DNA of 64,000 nt, from NCBI RefSeq assembly GCF_012849055.1, contig NZ_CP051677.1:1116001-1180000 (forward strand). Reading direction: 5' to 3'. Source of the stretch: Spirosoma rhododendri. GTDB taxonomy: Bacteria > Bacteroidota > Bacteroidia > Cytophagales > Spirosomataceae. The stretch's first letter is position 1, and every line of letters begins with the position of its first letter. Position numbers and translations under genes: made by a program. This document shows positions 16,240 through 25,440 of the stretch, piece after piece. Under the pieces are notes generated by a model. It saw only the letters and a program-made list of their open reading frames with translations, ran no database searches and was not told the DNA's origin.

Positions 16240-17547
16240 ATGGCAAATATTGTAGCAATCGTTGGCCGCCCAAACGTGGGCAAGTCCACGCTGTTTAACC
16301 GGCTGACGGAACAGCGGCAGGCCATTATGGACAACCAAAGCGGGGTTACCCGCGACCGTCACTACGGCACCGCCGAGTGGAACGGTATTTATTTTTCCGT
16401 TATCGATACAGGCGGGTATGTTGTCGGGTCAGAAGATGTGTTTGAAGAATCGATCCGGGAACAGGTCGAAATCGCAATTCAGGAATCGACGGTATTGCTG
16501 TTTATGGTCGACACCCAGACGGGCATTACCGGGCTCGACGAAGACTTCGCCGACGTGCTGCGCCGGTCGAAAAAGCCGGTTTACATCGTAGCAAACAAAG
16601 CTGAATCGGCCGAGCGGTCGCAGGAGGCCGCGGAGTTCTACAGCCTGGGCCTGGGTGATCCATACGCCATTTCATCGATGACCGGTTCGGGCACAGGTGA
16701 TCTGCTCGATGAGGTCGTCAGGCATTTTCAGGGGCCGGGCGTGGAGGACCCCGACGCCGGTGTGCCCAAAATTGCCATTCTCGGTCGGCCAAATGTCGGT
16801 AAGTCGTCGTTTCTAAACGTGCTGACCGGGCAGGAACGCAGCATCGTAACCGACATTGCCGGTACCACCCGCGATGCCATCAACACCCGCTACAAAGCCT
16901 ACGGTAAAGACTTTATCCTGACCGATACGGCCGGTATCCGGCGGAAAGCCCGCGTGCAGGACAACATCGAATTTTATTCGACACTGCGTTCTATCAAGGC
17001 GATGGAAGATTCGGACGTGTGCATTGTCATGCTCGACGCGACGCGGGGGTTGGAAGCGCAGGATCTGAACATCATCGGGCAGGCCGTCAAGGCTAAGAAG
17101 GGCGTGGTCATCATGGTCAACAAATGGGACGCTGTCGAGAAAGACCACCGCACTGCCGATGTGCTGCGGAAGGAGATGATTCAGCGTATGATGCCGATCG
17201 ACTACGTGCCCATCATTTTTGCGTCGGTCCATGAAAAGCAGCGCATTTTTCAGGTGATGGAAAAAGCGATGGAGGTATATGAGAACCGGGGCAAGAAAAT
17301 AACGACATCGAAACTAAACGACGCGTTGCAACCCGAAATCGAGAAGCTGCCGCCCCCATCGCTTAAGGGTAAGATGATTCGGATCAAGTACATGCTTCAG
17401 GTACCGACGCCCTCGCCAACGTTTGTGTTCTTCTGTAACCTGCCGCAGTACGTACAGGAATCGTATCAGCGGTTTCTGGAAAACAAAATCCGCGAACACT
17501 TCGACTTTACGGGTGTACCGCTGACGCTTTTCTTCCGGCAGAAATAA
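16240..17547 (+). CDS. der: Ribosome-associated GTPase Der (EngA)
   Basis: 435 residues from the ATG at 16240, chosen because MANIVAIVGRPNVGKST is the usual N terminus; the frame opens 10 codons earlier. Two tandem G domains are visible: GRPNVGKST with DTGGY and NKAE, and LGRPNVGKSS with DTAGIRRK and NKWD. The C-terminal KH-like domain ends in GVPLTLFFRQK, typical of Der. It acts in 50S subunit assembly. A strong terminator follows. Confidence 0.97.
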   Translation: MANIVAIVGRPNVGKSTLFNRLTEQRQAIMDNQSGVTRDRHYGTAEWNGIYFSVIDTGGYVVGSEDVFEESIREQVEIAIQESTVLLFMVDTQTGITGLDEDFADVLRRSKKPVYIVANKAESAERSQEAAEFYSLGLGDPYAISSMTGSGTGDLLDEVVRHFQGPGVEDPDAGVPKIAILGRPNVGKSSFLNVLTGQERSIVTDIAGTTRDAINTRYKAYGKDFILTDTAGIRRKARVQDNIEFYSTLRSIKAMEDSDVCIVMLDATRGLEAQDLNIIGQAVKAKKGVVIMVNKWDAVEKDHRTADVLRKEMIQRMMPIDYVPIIFASVHEKQRIFQVMEKAMEVYENRGKKITTSKLNDALQPEIEKLPPPSLKGKMIRIKYMLQVPTPSPTFVFFCNLPQYVQESYQRFLENKIREHFDFTGVPLTLFFRQK

Positions 17548-17569
17548 CCGTACTGTATTTTCTTATCTG

Positions 17570-17611
17570 GCACTGACGCGACGGCACTACGCCCGCGTCA
17601 GTGCTTTTTTT
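17570..17611 (+). terminator. Rho-independent terminator after der
   Basis: An 11-bp perfect stem (17570-17580 with 17594-17604), a 13-base loop, then seven T residues. Confidence 0.9.
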
Positions 17612-17630
17612 ATCGGAGCAGAATTAACCT

Positions 17631-18575
17631 ATGGACGATCGTAAACGGTATTGGGTTGGGGCCGGGCTGGTGCTGCTGTCGGCCTTCTGCTTTGCCTGCA
17701 AGGGTATTCTGATCAAGCTGGCGTTCCGCTACCCCGTCGACCCGATTGCGTTGCTGACCTTACGCATGGCCTTTTCACTGCCATTTTATCTGGCCATCGG
17801 CCAGTATCTGAAACGCATCGAAGGGCCGGTATCGCTATCACGCCGGGAGTGGGTAGCCTTAGCCGCCGTAGGTATTACGGGCTATTACTTCGCCAGCCTG
17901 TTCAATTTCATCGGCCTTGTGTACATATCGGCCAGTCTGGAGCGGATACTGCTGTTTATCTACCCAACCTTTGTACTGCTGCTCAACGCGGTTGGCTTCA
18001 GCCGACGGGTGACGCGACAGCAGGTAATTGCGTTGCTCCTCACCTATTCGGGCATCCTACTGGCGTTTGTGGGCAACATCGGCGCGTCAGCCCACACAAA
18101 CGTAATGCTGGGTGCCTTCTGGGTTATTCTGAGCGGGCTCGTTTACGCGCTGTATCTGGTCGGTAGTGAGTCCGTCATGCGTCGGCTGGGCTCGCAGCGG
18201 TTCACGTGTTACGCTATGGTAGCGGCTACTGTCCCGACTGTACTGCACGGCGTCGTTGCGCACGGCGAGGGTCTGTTTCATTACCCAATGCCCGTATACG
18301 GCCTGGGTCTGATTATGGCAATTTTCGTAACGGTCGTCCCGACGTTTATGATGGCCGAGGGTATCCGGCGTGTTGGCGCAGGTAACACGTCGATCATTGC
18401 CAGTATCGGCCCCATTTTCACGATCGGCTTATCGACGGCTATCTTACACGAAGTTATCACCTGGCAGCAGGTTGCTGGTACAGGCCTTGTCCTGCTCGGT
18501 GTGTTTCTGACAAGCTGGAAAACTCCGAAAAAGCTACTTATATCATCAAATAAGTATAGAAATACAATTAACTGA
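17631..18575 (+). CDS. EamA/DMT-family transporter
   Basis: 314 residues with about ten hydrophobic segments arranged as two EamA repeats (roughly residues 8-145 and 155-295). The end of the first repeat holds LTYSGILLAFVGN and that of the second holds GTGLVLLGVFLTSW. It would be a drug/metabolite transporter in the inner membrane; the substrate cannot be told. It begins just after the der terminator and has a short Lys-rich C-terminal tail. Confidence 0.88.
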   Translation: MDDRKRYWVGAGLVLLSAFCFACKGILIKLAFRYPVDPIALLTLRMAFSLPFYLAIGQYLKRIEGPVSLSRREWVALAAVGITGYYFASLFNFIGLVYISASLERILLFIYPTFVLLLNAVGFSRRVTRQQVIALLLTYSGILLAFVGNIGASAHTNVMLGAFWVILSGLVYALYLVGSESVMRRLGSQRFTCYAMVAATVPTVLHGVVAHGEGLFHYPMPVYGLGLIMAIFVTVVPTFMMAEGIRRVGAGNTSIIASIGPIFTIGLSTAILHEVITWQQVAGTGLVLLGVFLTSWKTPKKLLISSNKYRNTIN

Positions 18576-18743
18576 TTATGAGCTTATAATCGGCAACAAT
18601 GCCGTTTTTCAATTTATCAACCTGTTTTCATTCCTAAATAAGAAGTTATTGGACCTTTTGATAACTTCAATCGGGTTCACAGAGGTAGAGATGCCTCTTT
18701 TGCTATTAAATTCACCAGTAGACTTCTTCTTGTCTCTCTCTTA

Positions 18744-19052
18744 ATGACACCTGATATGGTTATGGAAAACGACAAACAAATTGATAAAGCAGCATACGTG
18801 CTGAAAGCCGTTGCGCACCCGCTACGCATCCGGATCATTCAGATGTTGAACGAAAGTACCGAGCTGAATGTGTCGACGATCTACAAGAACCTGAACGCCG
18901 AGCAGTCGCTGATTTCGCACCACCTGATCAACATGCGCGACAAAGGCATTCTCGATATTCGGCGGAGTGGAAAGAATATTTTCTATTTCCTCGTCGATAC
19001 GGCCGTGGCAGAAATCATTGACTGCATCTACCGCAGCAAGATTATTCAATAG
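18744..19052 (+). CDS. ArsR-type winged-helix regulator
   Basis: 102 residues; the start could also be the ATG at 18756 or 18762. The ArsR-like fold shows KAVAHPLRIRIIQML (helix 1-2), STIYKNLNAEQSLISHHL (recognition helix region) and a beta wing IRRSGKNIFYFL. The metal-binding Cys pairs of ArsR/SmtB metal sensors are absent (one Cys near the C terminus), so it probably senses something else or acts constitutively. It is one of the few DNA-binding regulators in the window. It stands alone: the EamA gene is 168 bases upstream and ruvB is convergent. Confidence 0.85.
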   Translation: MTPDMVMENDKQIDKAAYVLKAVAHPLRIRIIQMLNESTELNVSTIYKNLNAEQSLISHHLINMRDKGILDIRRSGKNIFYFLVDTAVAEIIDCIYRSKIIQ

Positions 19053-19073
19053 CGCCAACCACCCCGTAGCAGA

Positions 19074-19116
19074 CAGCCCGGTTACTGACCATACGTTCTG
19101 GTCAGTAACCGGGCTG
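19074..19116. terminator. Hairpin between convergent genes
   Basis: A perfect 17-bp inverted repeat (19074-19090 with 19100-19116) with a 9-base loop between the regulator and ruvB ends. T-runs are weak on both sides, so this is a probable rather than certain bidirectional terminator. Confidence 0.65.
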
Positions 19117-19134
19117 TGTGTTTATCCGGTTCAG

Positions 19135-20163
19135 TTAGTTGAACAGCTCACCGGGCCGCATGGGGGGCATTATACCCAGGTGGTGGTACGCTTTCTCGGT
19201 CGCTTCCCGACCGCGCGACGTGCGCTTCAGAAACCCTTCCTGAATCAGAAACGGTTCGTACACTTCTTCGATCGTCTCAGACTCTTCCCCGCAGGCGGTG
19301 GCAATGGTCGTTATCCCCACCGGGCCGCCCTTGAACTTCTCGATAATTGTCGACAGGATACGGTTGTCCATATCGTCGAGTCCGTTCTGATCGACGTCGA
19401 GCGCGCTCAGCGCGATCTCGGCAATGTCGACGTTGATGTAGCCGTTGCCTTTCACCTGCGCAAAATCACGGGTTCTGCGCAGCAAGTTGTTGGCAATACG
19501 CGGTGTACCCCGGCTCCGGCGGGCAATCTCATACGCCCCCGTCTCATCGATGGCCGTACCCAGAATAGCCGATGACCGCTGCACAATGCTGGTCAGCAGT
19601 TGCGCGTCGTAGTACTCAAGGCGGCAGCTGATGCCAAAGCGGGCGCGCAACGGAGACGTCAGCATACCGGCCCGGGTTGTAGCACCGATCAGCGTGAAGG
19701 GGTTGAGCTTGATCTGCACCGTACGCGCGTTCGGACCCGAGTCGAGCATAATGTCGATCTTGTAGTCTTCCATCGCCGAATACAGGTACTCTTCCACGAT
19801 GGGGTTGAGCCGGTGAATCTCGTCGATGAACAGCACGTCGTTCGGTTGCAGATTAGTCAGCAGACCGGCGAGGTCGCTGGGTTTATCCAGAACGGGGCCG
19901 GACGTCATCTTGATGTTGGCGTTCAGCTCGTTGGCAATGATGTGCGACAGCGTGGTTTTACCCAGTCCCGGCGGGCCGTGGAGCAGCACGTGGTCGAGCG
20001 CGTCGCCCCGCTGCATAGCCGCCCGCACAAAAACTTCAAGGTTATCGAGAATTTTCGCCTGCCCGGTAAAGTCTTCAAACGACAGGGGGCGTAAAGCCCG
20101 TTCGATTTCTTTATCCGTTGCGGTCATGCCCTCGCCCGATCCTTTCATAATATCGTTTCGCAT
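19135..20163 (-). CDS. ruvB: Holliday junction helicase RuvB
   Basis: 342 residues from the ATG at 20163 (usual N terminus [10 protein letters not shown]); the frame extends 9 codons further without support. AAA+ motifs: Walker [10 protein letters not shown], Walker B VLFIDEIH, sensor 1 in [10 protein letters not shown] and the arginine finger region PLRARFG, followed by the winged-helix domain ending in TEKAYHHLG. It drives branch migration with RuvA, which is not in this window. A TACATTTG box at 20243-20236 is a candidate -7 element. Confidence 0.97.
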   Translation of the reverse strand: MRNDIMKGSGEGMTATDKEIERALRPLSFEDFTGQAKILDNLEVFVRAAMQRGDALDHVLLHGPPGLGKTTLSHIIANELNANIKMTSGPVLDKPSDLAGLLTNLQPNDVLFIDEIHRLNPIVEEYLYSAMEDYKIDIMLDSGPNARTVQIKLNPFTLIGATTRAGMLTSPLRARFGISCRLEYYDAQLLTSIVQRSSAILGTAIDETGAYEIARRSRGTPRIANNLLRRTRDFAQVKGNGYINVDIAEIALSALDVDQNGLDDMDNRILSTIIEKFKGGPVGITTIATACGEESETIEEVYEPFLIQEGFLKRTSRGREATEKAYHHLGIMPPMRPGELFN

Positions 20164-20235
20164 GGCTATTGTGTTGGTACAGAATCTCACTCAAAAAAGC
20201 CCTAAACAGCTGATTAAAGGCGGATTCACTTCCTT

Positions 20236-20243
20236 CAAATGTA
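20236..20243 (-). promoter_or_regulatory. Candidate -7 element of ruvB
   Basis: On the minus strand TACATTTG fits TAnnTTTG. A clear TTG at 19-21 bases upstream is missing (a TGG is there instead), so this is a partial match. Confidence 0.4.
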
Positions 20244-20317
20244 CAAAAAAACAGCCAGAAATCCAGCGTAAATCACGGCTATCCAACTGCGAATTACCAC
20301 CTTTTTTTGAACGAAAT

Positions 20318-20359
20318 AAGCCCTGCCGACCAGTCTATCTAAACTGGCCGACAGGGCTT
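20318..20359. terminator. Hairpin downstream of the giant surface-protein gene
   Basis: 17-base arms (20318-20334 with 20343-20359) with two mismatches around an 8-base loop, 19 bases after the stop codon at 20379. There is no long T-run on the minus strand, so termination is likely but not certain. Confidence 0.55.
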
Positions 20360-20378
20360 TACCGGGTACTCAATTTCA

Positions 20379-23300
20379 CTACCGCACGAGCAGCACAGAC
20401 CCCCGCCTGACGATTTTGCCCCGTTCGGGAAACGACTCACTTTTATAACTAATGACGTATGGGTACAGCATGGATGGATAGTCGGAACCACGGTAGGTGC
20501 CGTCCCATTTCTGCTCAGGATTGGTCGACATAAAGATCACTTCGCCCCAGCGGTTATACACCCGCATTTCGTAGTCGGTGATGTAGTTGGAGAACACCTG
20601 GAACTGATCGTTGACGCCATCGTTGTTGGGCGAAAACGCATCCGGTGCGTTCACGCGTGGCTCGCACTGGTTAATAACACTCGCCGTTGCTGTCGCCGTG
20701 CAACCGAGCGGGTCGGTAACGCGCAGGATGTAGTTGCCGATCTGACTGACCGCCAGCACACGAGCCGTATCCGACAACGGTCGCCCATCGCTGCCAATCC
20801 ACTGAAACTGTAGCCCACTGGCCCCGTTGGCCACCAGTTGGGTTCGTCCCTGATCGCCCACGCACAACGCAGCCTGCTGGGTTACCGCGAAGTTTGGCGC
20901 GGGTCGGTCAGCCACCTGTACGCTGCTGCTGCCTTTACAACCGGTCTGCGTATTCGTTACGGTTACGCTGTACGACCCCGGCTGACTGACGTTGATCGTG
21001 GGCGTCGTCGCGCCATTGCTCCATTGATAGACATTGCCGGTCAGGTCGCCCGTCACCAGCGATAGCGACACCCCCTGCCCGCTGCATTTGGGCGGGGCAG
21101 CGGCTAAGCGGGCGAAACCTGCACTGTCCAGCCTGACAACGATACTGTCCCGCCCGGCCCTACAGCCGTTGGCGTCCTGCACCTGCACATTATACCGGCC
21201 GGGCGCAGCTTTGTCAAAGACGGGCGTCGATGTAATCAGGTTGTTGTTCTGATCGAGCCACGAATAAGCTACGGCGGTACCACCTGATATGTTCAGGCTG
21301 ATCGTTCCGCTGTTGGGTATACTACACAACGCATCACGCACATTCGGCGTTAGCGTCAACTGATTAGCGGTCGATTTAAGCTGGAACGCCGAGTCAACCT
21401 TACAGGCATGAATACTATCGGTAACCTGCACGGCGTACCGCCCTTCGATCAGGTTAGTCAGTTGCGAACGGCCCGGCAATACGGCCCCGTCGGTTCGGGT
21501 CCAGGCGTAGGTATACGTATAGCTGCCCGCTGGCGTAACGGTGAGCGCAATGGCTCCGTCGGCCGATGTACAGGACCGGGGCCCGGTCAGGGCCGCCTGC
21601 AAGCGAATCTGAGGCAGCTCGCTTACGCGGATCGTATCGCTATTTTCGCAGGTTGCGTTGTCGGTTGGGAACGTAGCCGTGACGCTGTATACACCCGCCA
21701 CCGGCGCCGTAATTGTTTTGGTCGTGGCCCCCGTATTCCAGCGGAACGTTCGCCACACCTGTTGCGGTACCGTCAGCTCTACCGTCGATTTGTAACAGGT
21801 CAGCGTATCGGGGCCGAGGTTGAGCGAGGGCACGGGCCTGATCTGCACCCGGATCGTATCGGTCTTGTAACACTCGCCGTTGGCAGCGAATCCGATGGCG
21901 TAGTAAAAGCCGGGCCGGGTAAACGTGATCGTTCGTTGTCGACCCGCTACCGCACCGTTTACCAGCCAGACGTAGTTTGTTGCGGGCACTTTGAGATCGA
22001 GCGTTATACCCCGTTTGTTACAAATCACCGTATCCGGCCCCAGATTCATCTGCTGCGGAGTTTCCAGGATCGTCAACGTGTCTTTGATGAGCGTGTCTTT
22101 ACAGATACCGCCCGAACTGGTCCGGGTGACGATGTGAAAACTGACGTAGTATTGGCCCGGTTGCTGGTAGGTATGCCGCTGGGGTTGCAGGGCCGTTGTC
22201 GACACGGGTACACTACCGTCGCCAAAGTTCCAGGTATAGGTTTCCTTTAGCTTGGGGCAGTTGGGGCTTCCCTGAAACACGGTTGGTTGCCGGGCACAGG
22301 TGTCGGAATACGTAAAGCCCGGACCGCTCGACTGGTCGTTGAAGTTCGACACAAGGTTCGGCAACCCAAGCTGACTGGTTTTGCCACCCAGCGATTGACC
22401 GGCTGGGTTGAATTGCAGGCTGTCAAGCAGGCCACCGTTCGGATTTTCAATCGTACCAAGATTCCGGCTGCCTTTGACAGCCACATAAATCCGCCCGTCC
22501 GGGCCGATCTGAATCGAGCCGTATTGCCGCGTCGTGCTACTGTCGACCACCGTTCGGGACTGGGTCAACAACGAATCCTTTTGTGTCAGGTCATACTTGA
22601 CAACGTACGATGTTCCTTTCTGGCTACCGTCGCGGTTGGTATCAGCCAGCATGGTTACGTACAGGCTATTGCCATCAGGCGAAAACTCAACACCGTAGGC
22701 TTTGGGCGGAGCGTTGCCCAGCTGTAGCGTCCGGTTGAATGTCATCTTACCCGTCGAGTCGTTGAACGTATACAGATCGACGGAGTTTTTGGGCGGGCCG
22801 GGGATAACAACGGCCATCGGGCGATTGCCTTTGTTCGCGCTGCTCGTATCGGCCGGACCAATCTTCATATACCCTTCCGCCTGCGCCAGCGAATCGATTT
22901 TCTGTCCACCGCAGTAAGTCGTCACGATGGGGTTTTCAGCCGTGGTCAGGTGGCGAATCTCAAAACAGTTGGAATCAAATTTCCGGTTGACAACCCAGTA
23001 CGTCGAATCGCGGTCGTTGCGTACTGACGCCGACTGTTCGGTGCCGTTCTGCGTAACCGGAACGTTCTTTTCGACAATTGCGCCCTTGCCACTGTTTTGC
23101 CGCATATCGACCACACTGTATGTCAATACTTTGTTGCCCCGAATCTCCGATGTGGTATATACGTAATACAAATATTCGCAGCCCCGGCAGGTCGGTTTGG
23201 GTACGATCAGGGCCGATTGCGTCGATCGGGTATTGCCACCCAATGGTATCGTAACGGCACTGGTGTCGCCCGGCACGAGCGACTTCATCGGGTTACCGTT

Positions 23301-24071
23301 CTTATCGTAGATCGTAATCCCGTCCGAATAAAACAGCAGCTGCCCTTTCGTATTGGCAATCGACGACGACCCCTCGATCGTACTCAGATTACCATCGGTG
23401 ATTGGCTTGGGCGATCCGCCACCGCCGAAGTCCAGCCCCGCGTTCTGCCCGAAATACCACTTAACGCCCTGCGATTCTTTCTTTTCCCCGCAAACGTCGA
23501 CGTTGATACGATCCTGGTACGTACACCCATTCGGATCGATGGCTTCGACCGAATAACAGCCAGAACTGTCAACTGAAATAGTCTGCGTCGTATCGCCTTT
23601 GGGGTACCACAGAAACCGCAGCCCCGACTGCGGTGGGCCGCTGGCGTAGGGATCGAGCGTAATTTTTTCGCCTTTACAGATAGTCGTGTCCGTTTTCCAG
23701 TTGGCAAACGACTGCGGCCGGTTATACACCGACACAATCCGCTCGGAGGTCGTCGTTACCGACGCGCTGGTGGTTCGGGTCAGCGTCACGGTGTATGTAC
23801 CCGCCCGCTCGAAGACGTGCTGCACGGCCGAATCGCCGACGGCCGTTCTGGTTACGGCTGCGCTGCCGTCGCCAAAGTTCCAGACCCGACGGGTTATGCC
23901 CGTCCGCACACTATCCACAAACCGCATGGAATCGGCCTTACACTGCTGATCGGGCACACAGGCTTTTCCACTTATTTTTATTCCCTGCGCCTGGGCACCG
24001 CCAATGCCAAAAAACAGGCACAGCAGCCACACCATTCCCGCTAAACACGTATACTTCTTACCGACTTTCAT
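20379..24071 (-). CDS. Giant secreted PKD-domain protein with gliding-type C-terminal sorting domain
   Basis: 1230 residues from the Met at 24071 (MKVGKKYT, start of the signal peptide; 6 codons upstream add nothing). After the signal, a PKD domain (about residues 30-115, with RVWNFGDGSAAVTRT) and an Ig-like region are followed by a beta-propeller-like region (about 200-590, with VEFSPDGNSLYVTML and IQIGPDGRIYVAV). A second PKD domain (TYTWNFGDGSVPVST), several Ig/SprB-like repeats, and a C-terminal domain opening with APDAFSPNNDGVNDQF and containing RVYNRWGEVIF come next. That last part is the CHU_C/gliding-motility type used for type IX secretion. It is divergent from a porP/sprF gene, the usual partner. 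Probably a surface adhesin or gliding component. Confidence 0.93.
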   Translation of the reverse strand: MKVGKKYTCLAGMVWLLCLFFGIGGAQAQGIKISGKACVPDQQCKADSMRFVDSVRTGITRRVWNFGDGSAAVTRTAVGDSAVQHVFERAGTYTVTLTRTTSASVTTTSERIVSVYNRPQSFANWKTDTTICKGEKITLDPYASGPPQSGLRFLWYPKGDTTQTISVDSSGCYSVEAIDPNGCTYQDRINVDVCGEKKESQGVKWYFGQNAGLDFGGGGSPKPITDGNLSTIEGSSSIANTKGQLLFYSDGITIYDKNGNPMKSLVPGDTSAVTIPLGGNTRSTQSALIVPKPTCRGCEYLYYVYTTSEIRGNKVLTYSVVDMRQNSGKGAIVEKNVPVTQNGTEQSASVRNDRDSTYWVVNRKFDSNCFEIRHLTTAENPIVTTYCGGQKIDSLAQAEGYMKIGPADTSSANKGNRPMAVVIPGPPKNSVDLYTFNDSTGKMTFNRTLQLGNAPPKAYGVEFSPDGNSLYVTMLADTNRDGSQKGTSYVVKYDLTQKDSLLTQSRTVVDSSTTRQYGSIQIGPDGRIYVAVKGSRNLGTIENPNGGLLDSLQFNPAGQSLGGKTSQLGLPNLVSNFNDQSSGPGFTYSDTCARQPTVFQGSPNCPKLKETYTWNFGDGSVPVSTTALQPQRHTYQQPGQYYVSFHIVTRTSSGGICKDTLIKDTLTILETPQQMNLGPDTVICNKRGITLDLKVPATNYVWLVNGAVAGRQRTITFTRPGFYYAIGFAANGECYKTDTIRVQIRPVPSLNLGPDTLTCYKSTVELTVPQQVWRTFRWNTGATTKTITAPVAGVYSVTATFPTDNATCENSDTIRVSELPQIRLQAALTGPRSCTSADGAIALTVTPAGSYTYTYAWTRTDGAVLPGRSQLTNLIEGRYAVQVTDSIHACKVDSAFQLKSTANQLTLTPNVRDALCSIPNSGTISLNISGGTAVAYSWLDQNNNLITSTPVFDKAAPGRYNVQVQDANGCRAGRDSIVVRLDSAGFARLAAAPPKCSGQGVSLSLVTGDLTGNVYQWSNGATTPTINVSQPGSYSVTVTNTQTGCKGSSSVQVADRPAPNFAVTQQAALCVGDQGRTQLVANGASGLQFQWIGSDGRPLSDTARVLAVSQIGNYILRVTDPLGCTATATASVINQCEPRVNAPDAFSPNNDGVNDQFQVFSNYITDYEMRVYNRWGEVIFMSTNPEQKWDGTYRGSDYPSMLYPYVISYKSESFPERGKIVRRGSVLLVR

Positions 24072-24307
24072 GGAACTGGCTGCTACCAATGCTCACCCCG
24101 CACAATTTCGCTCCAAAACATATCAGACCGTGGGAGCACTACGTTACTATAAACGATGTTGGCGAACTAAAATTTTATCCGCCGTCCAACGGAAACGGCA
24201 CCGTAAAATCCCCTAGTTTTAACGTCTATCTCCAATTATCTGTACCGTCTAACACGGAATAGTGTTGCAACCGCCAAGTTGGTCCAACTGTTGCTTTACG
24301 ACTTGTT

Positions 24308-25336
24308 ATGTTCAAGAAATACCTGCTTTTAGGACTGTTGCTATCGTTGGGTCGGCTGGCGCAGGCGCAGGATCCGCAGTTTACGCAGTTTTACGCAGCT
24401 CCACTTTACCTGAATCCGGCTTTCGCCGGTTCGGCTTACGCGCCCCGGCTGACGGCCAACTATCGAAATCAATGGCCAGCCATCACCAACTACGTAACGA
24501 CAATGGTTGGGTTCGATCATTATTTCGATCGTATCAACAGTGGCGTTGGGCTGCTCATCAGCAACGACAATCAGGGGCAGGGCCGCATTCAGGCTACGGA
24601 GATTGGCCTGCAATACGCATACCAGTTTCAGGTTAGTGAGTCGTCGACCGTACGGCTTGGGTTGCAGGGTTCGTATGTTAACCGCAACATCAATTATTTC
24701 GGCCTGACGTTCGGCGATCAGTTCAGTGATCGGGGCTTCATTTCCGGCAGCAGCACGATCGATCCGGTGGCGCAGGGCGGTTTCCCAAAAAACAAATACC
24801 TCGACTTCTCGACGGGGGCGCTGGTCTTCTCCGACTGGTATTGGGTGGGGGTTTCGGCGCACCATATCAACCGCCCCGATCAGGGCTTTTTTGTCAATGG
24901 CCGGAGCCGGCTGCCAATGAAAGGAAGTATTCAGGCGGGGCTGCGGATTCCACTCAACGGTGTTACTGGTCTGTCCGACGAGCTGGACCGCGAAATCAGT
25001 ATTTCGCCGGTGATTCTCTACAAGTTTCAGGGCAAATACGATCAGTTGGATGTCGGGGCTTACCTGACGTATTCGCCCATTACCGTCGGTGCGTACTACC
25101 GGGGGATTCCGTTCAAAAAGTACGATCAGACGATCAACAACAACGACGCGGTGGCGCTGCTGGCTGGCTACCGGGTCGATAAGTTTTCGATTGGCTATAG
25201 CTACGACGCTACTATTTCGTCGCTGGGAGCCAGCGGTGGTTCGCACGAACTGTCGCTATCGTACATCTTCGAGAAGCCCGAACGCCGTACCGGTGTCCGT
25301 CGGCGCGACAAAAAACTCCCCTGTCCGAAGTTTTGA
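24308..25336 (+). CDS. PorP/SprF-family type IX secretion membrane protein
   Basis: 342 residues with a signal peptide (LLLGLLLSLGRLAQAQ), then the family's hallmark DPQFTQFYAAPLYLNPAFAG, RLTANYRNQW and a 14-stranded barrel ending in HELSLSYIFE plus a short basic tail. PorP/SprF proteins anchor or assist surface display of proteins with gliding-type C-terminal domains. The divergent neighbour carries exactly such a domain, separated by 236 bases of promoter region. Confidence 0.94.
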   Translation: MFKKYLLLGLLLSLGRLAQAQDPQFTQFYAAPLYLNPAFAGSAYAPRLTANYRNQWPAITNYVTTMVGFDHYFDRINSGVGLLISNDNQGQGRIQATEIGLQYAYQFQVSESSTVRLGLQGSYVNRNINYFGLTFGDQFSDRGFISGSSTIDPVAQGGFPKNKYLDFSTGALVFSDWYWVGVSAHHINRPDQGFFVNGRSRLPMKGSIQAGLRIPLNGVTGLSDELDREISISPVILYKFQGKYDQLDVGAYLTYSPITVGAYYRGIPFKKYDQTINNNDAVALLAGYRVDKFSIGYSYDATISSLGASGGSHELSLSYIFEKPERRTGVRRRDKKLPCPKF

Positions 25337-25341
25337 TGCTC

Positions 25342-25440
25342 GGGTTTAACGTTTGAGGTTCAATGTTAAAGGTTGCCATCCGGCGTCAACGAACAGACAC
25401 GGATAGCAACCTTAAACTTTAGACCAAAAACCTTAAACCC
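25342..25440. repeat. Nested imperfect inverted repeat
   Basis: Outer arms GGGTTTAA (25342-25349) and TTAAACCC (25433-25440) enclose 17-base inner arms (25366-25382 and 25400-25416; two mismatches). It lies between the convergent porP and lysC genes, and its right end overlaps the lysC stop codon. The word AACCTTAAAC recurs in the inverted repeat downstream of lpdA. Confidence 0.65.

Noticed and set aside
19074..19116. Operator for the ArsR-type regulator
   Set aside because: The inverted repeat lies downstream of the regulator between convergent genes, where a terminator is the simpler reading.
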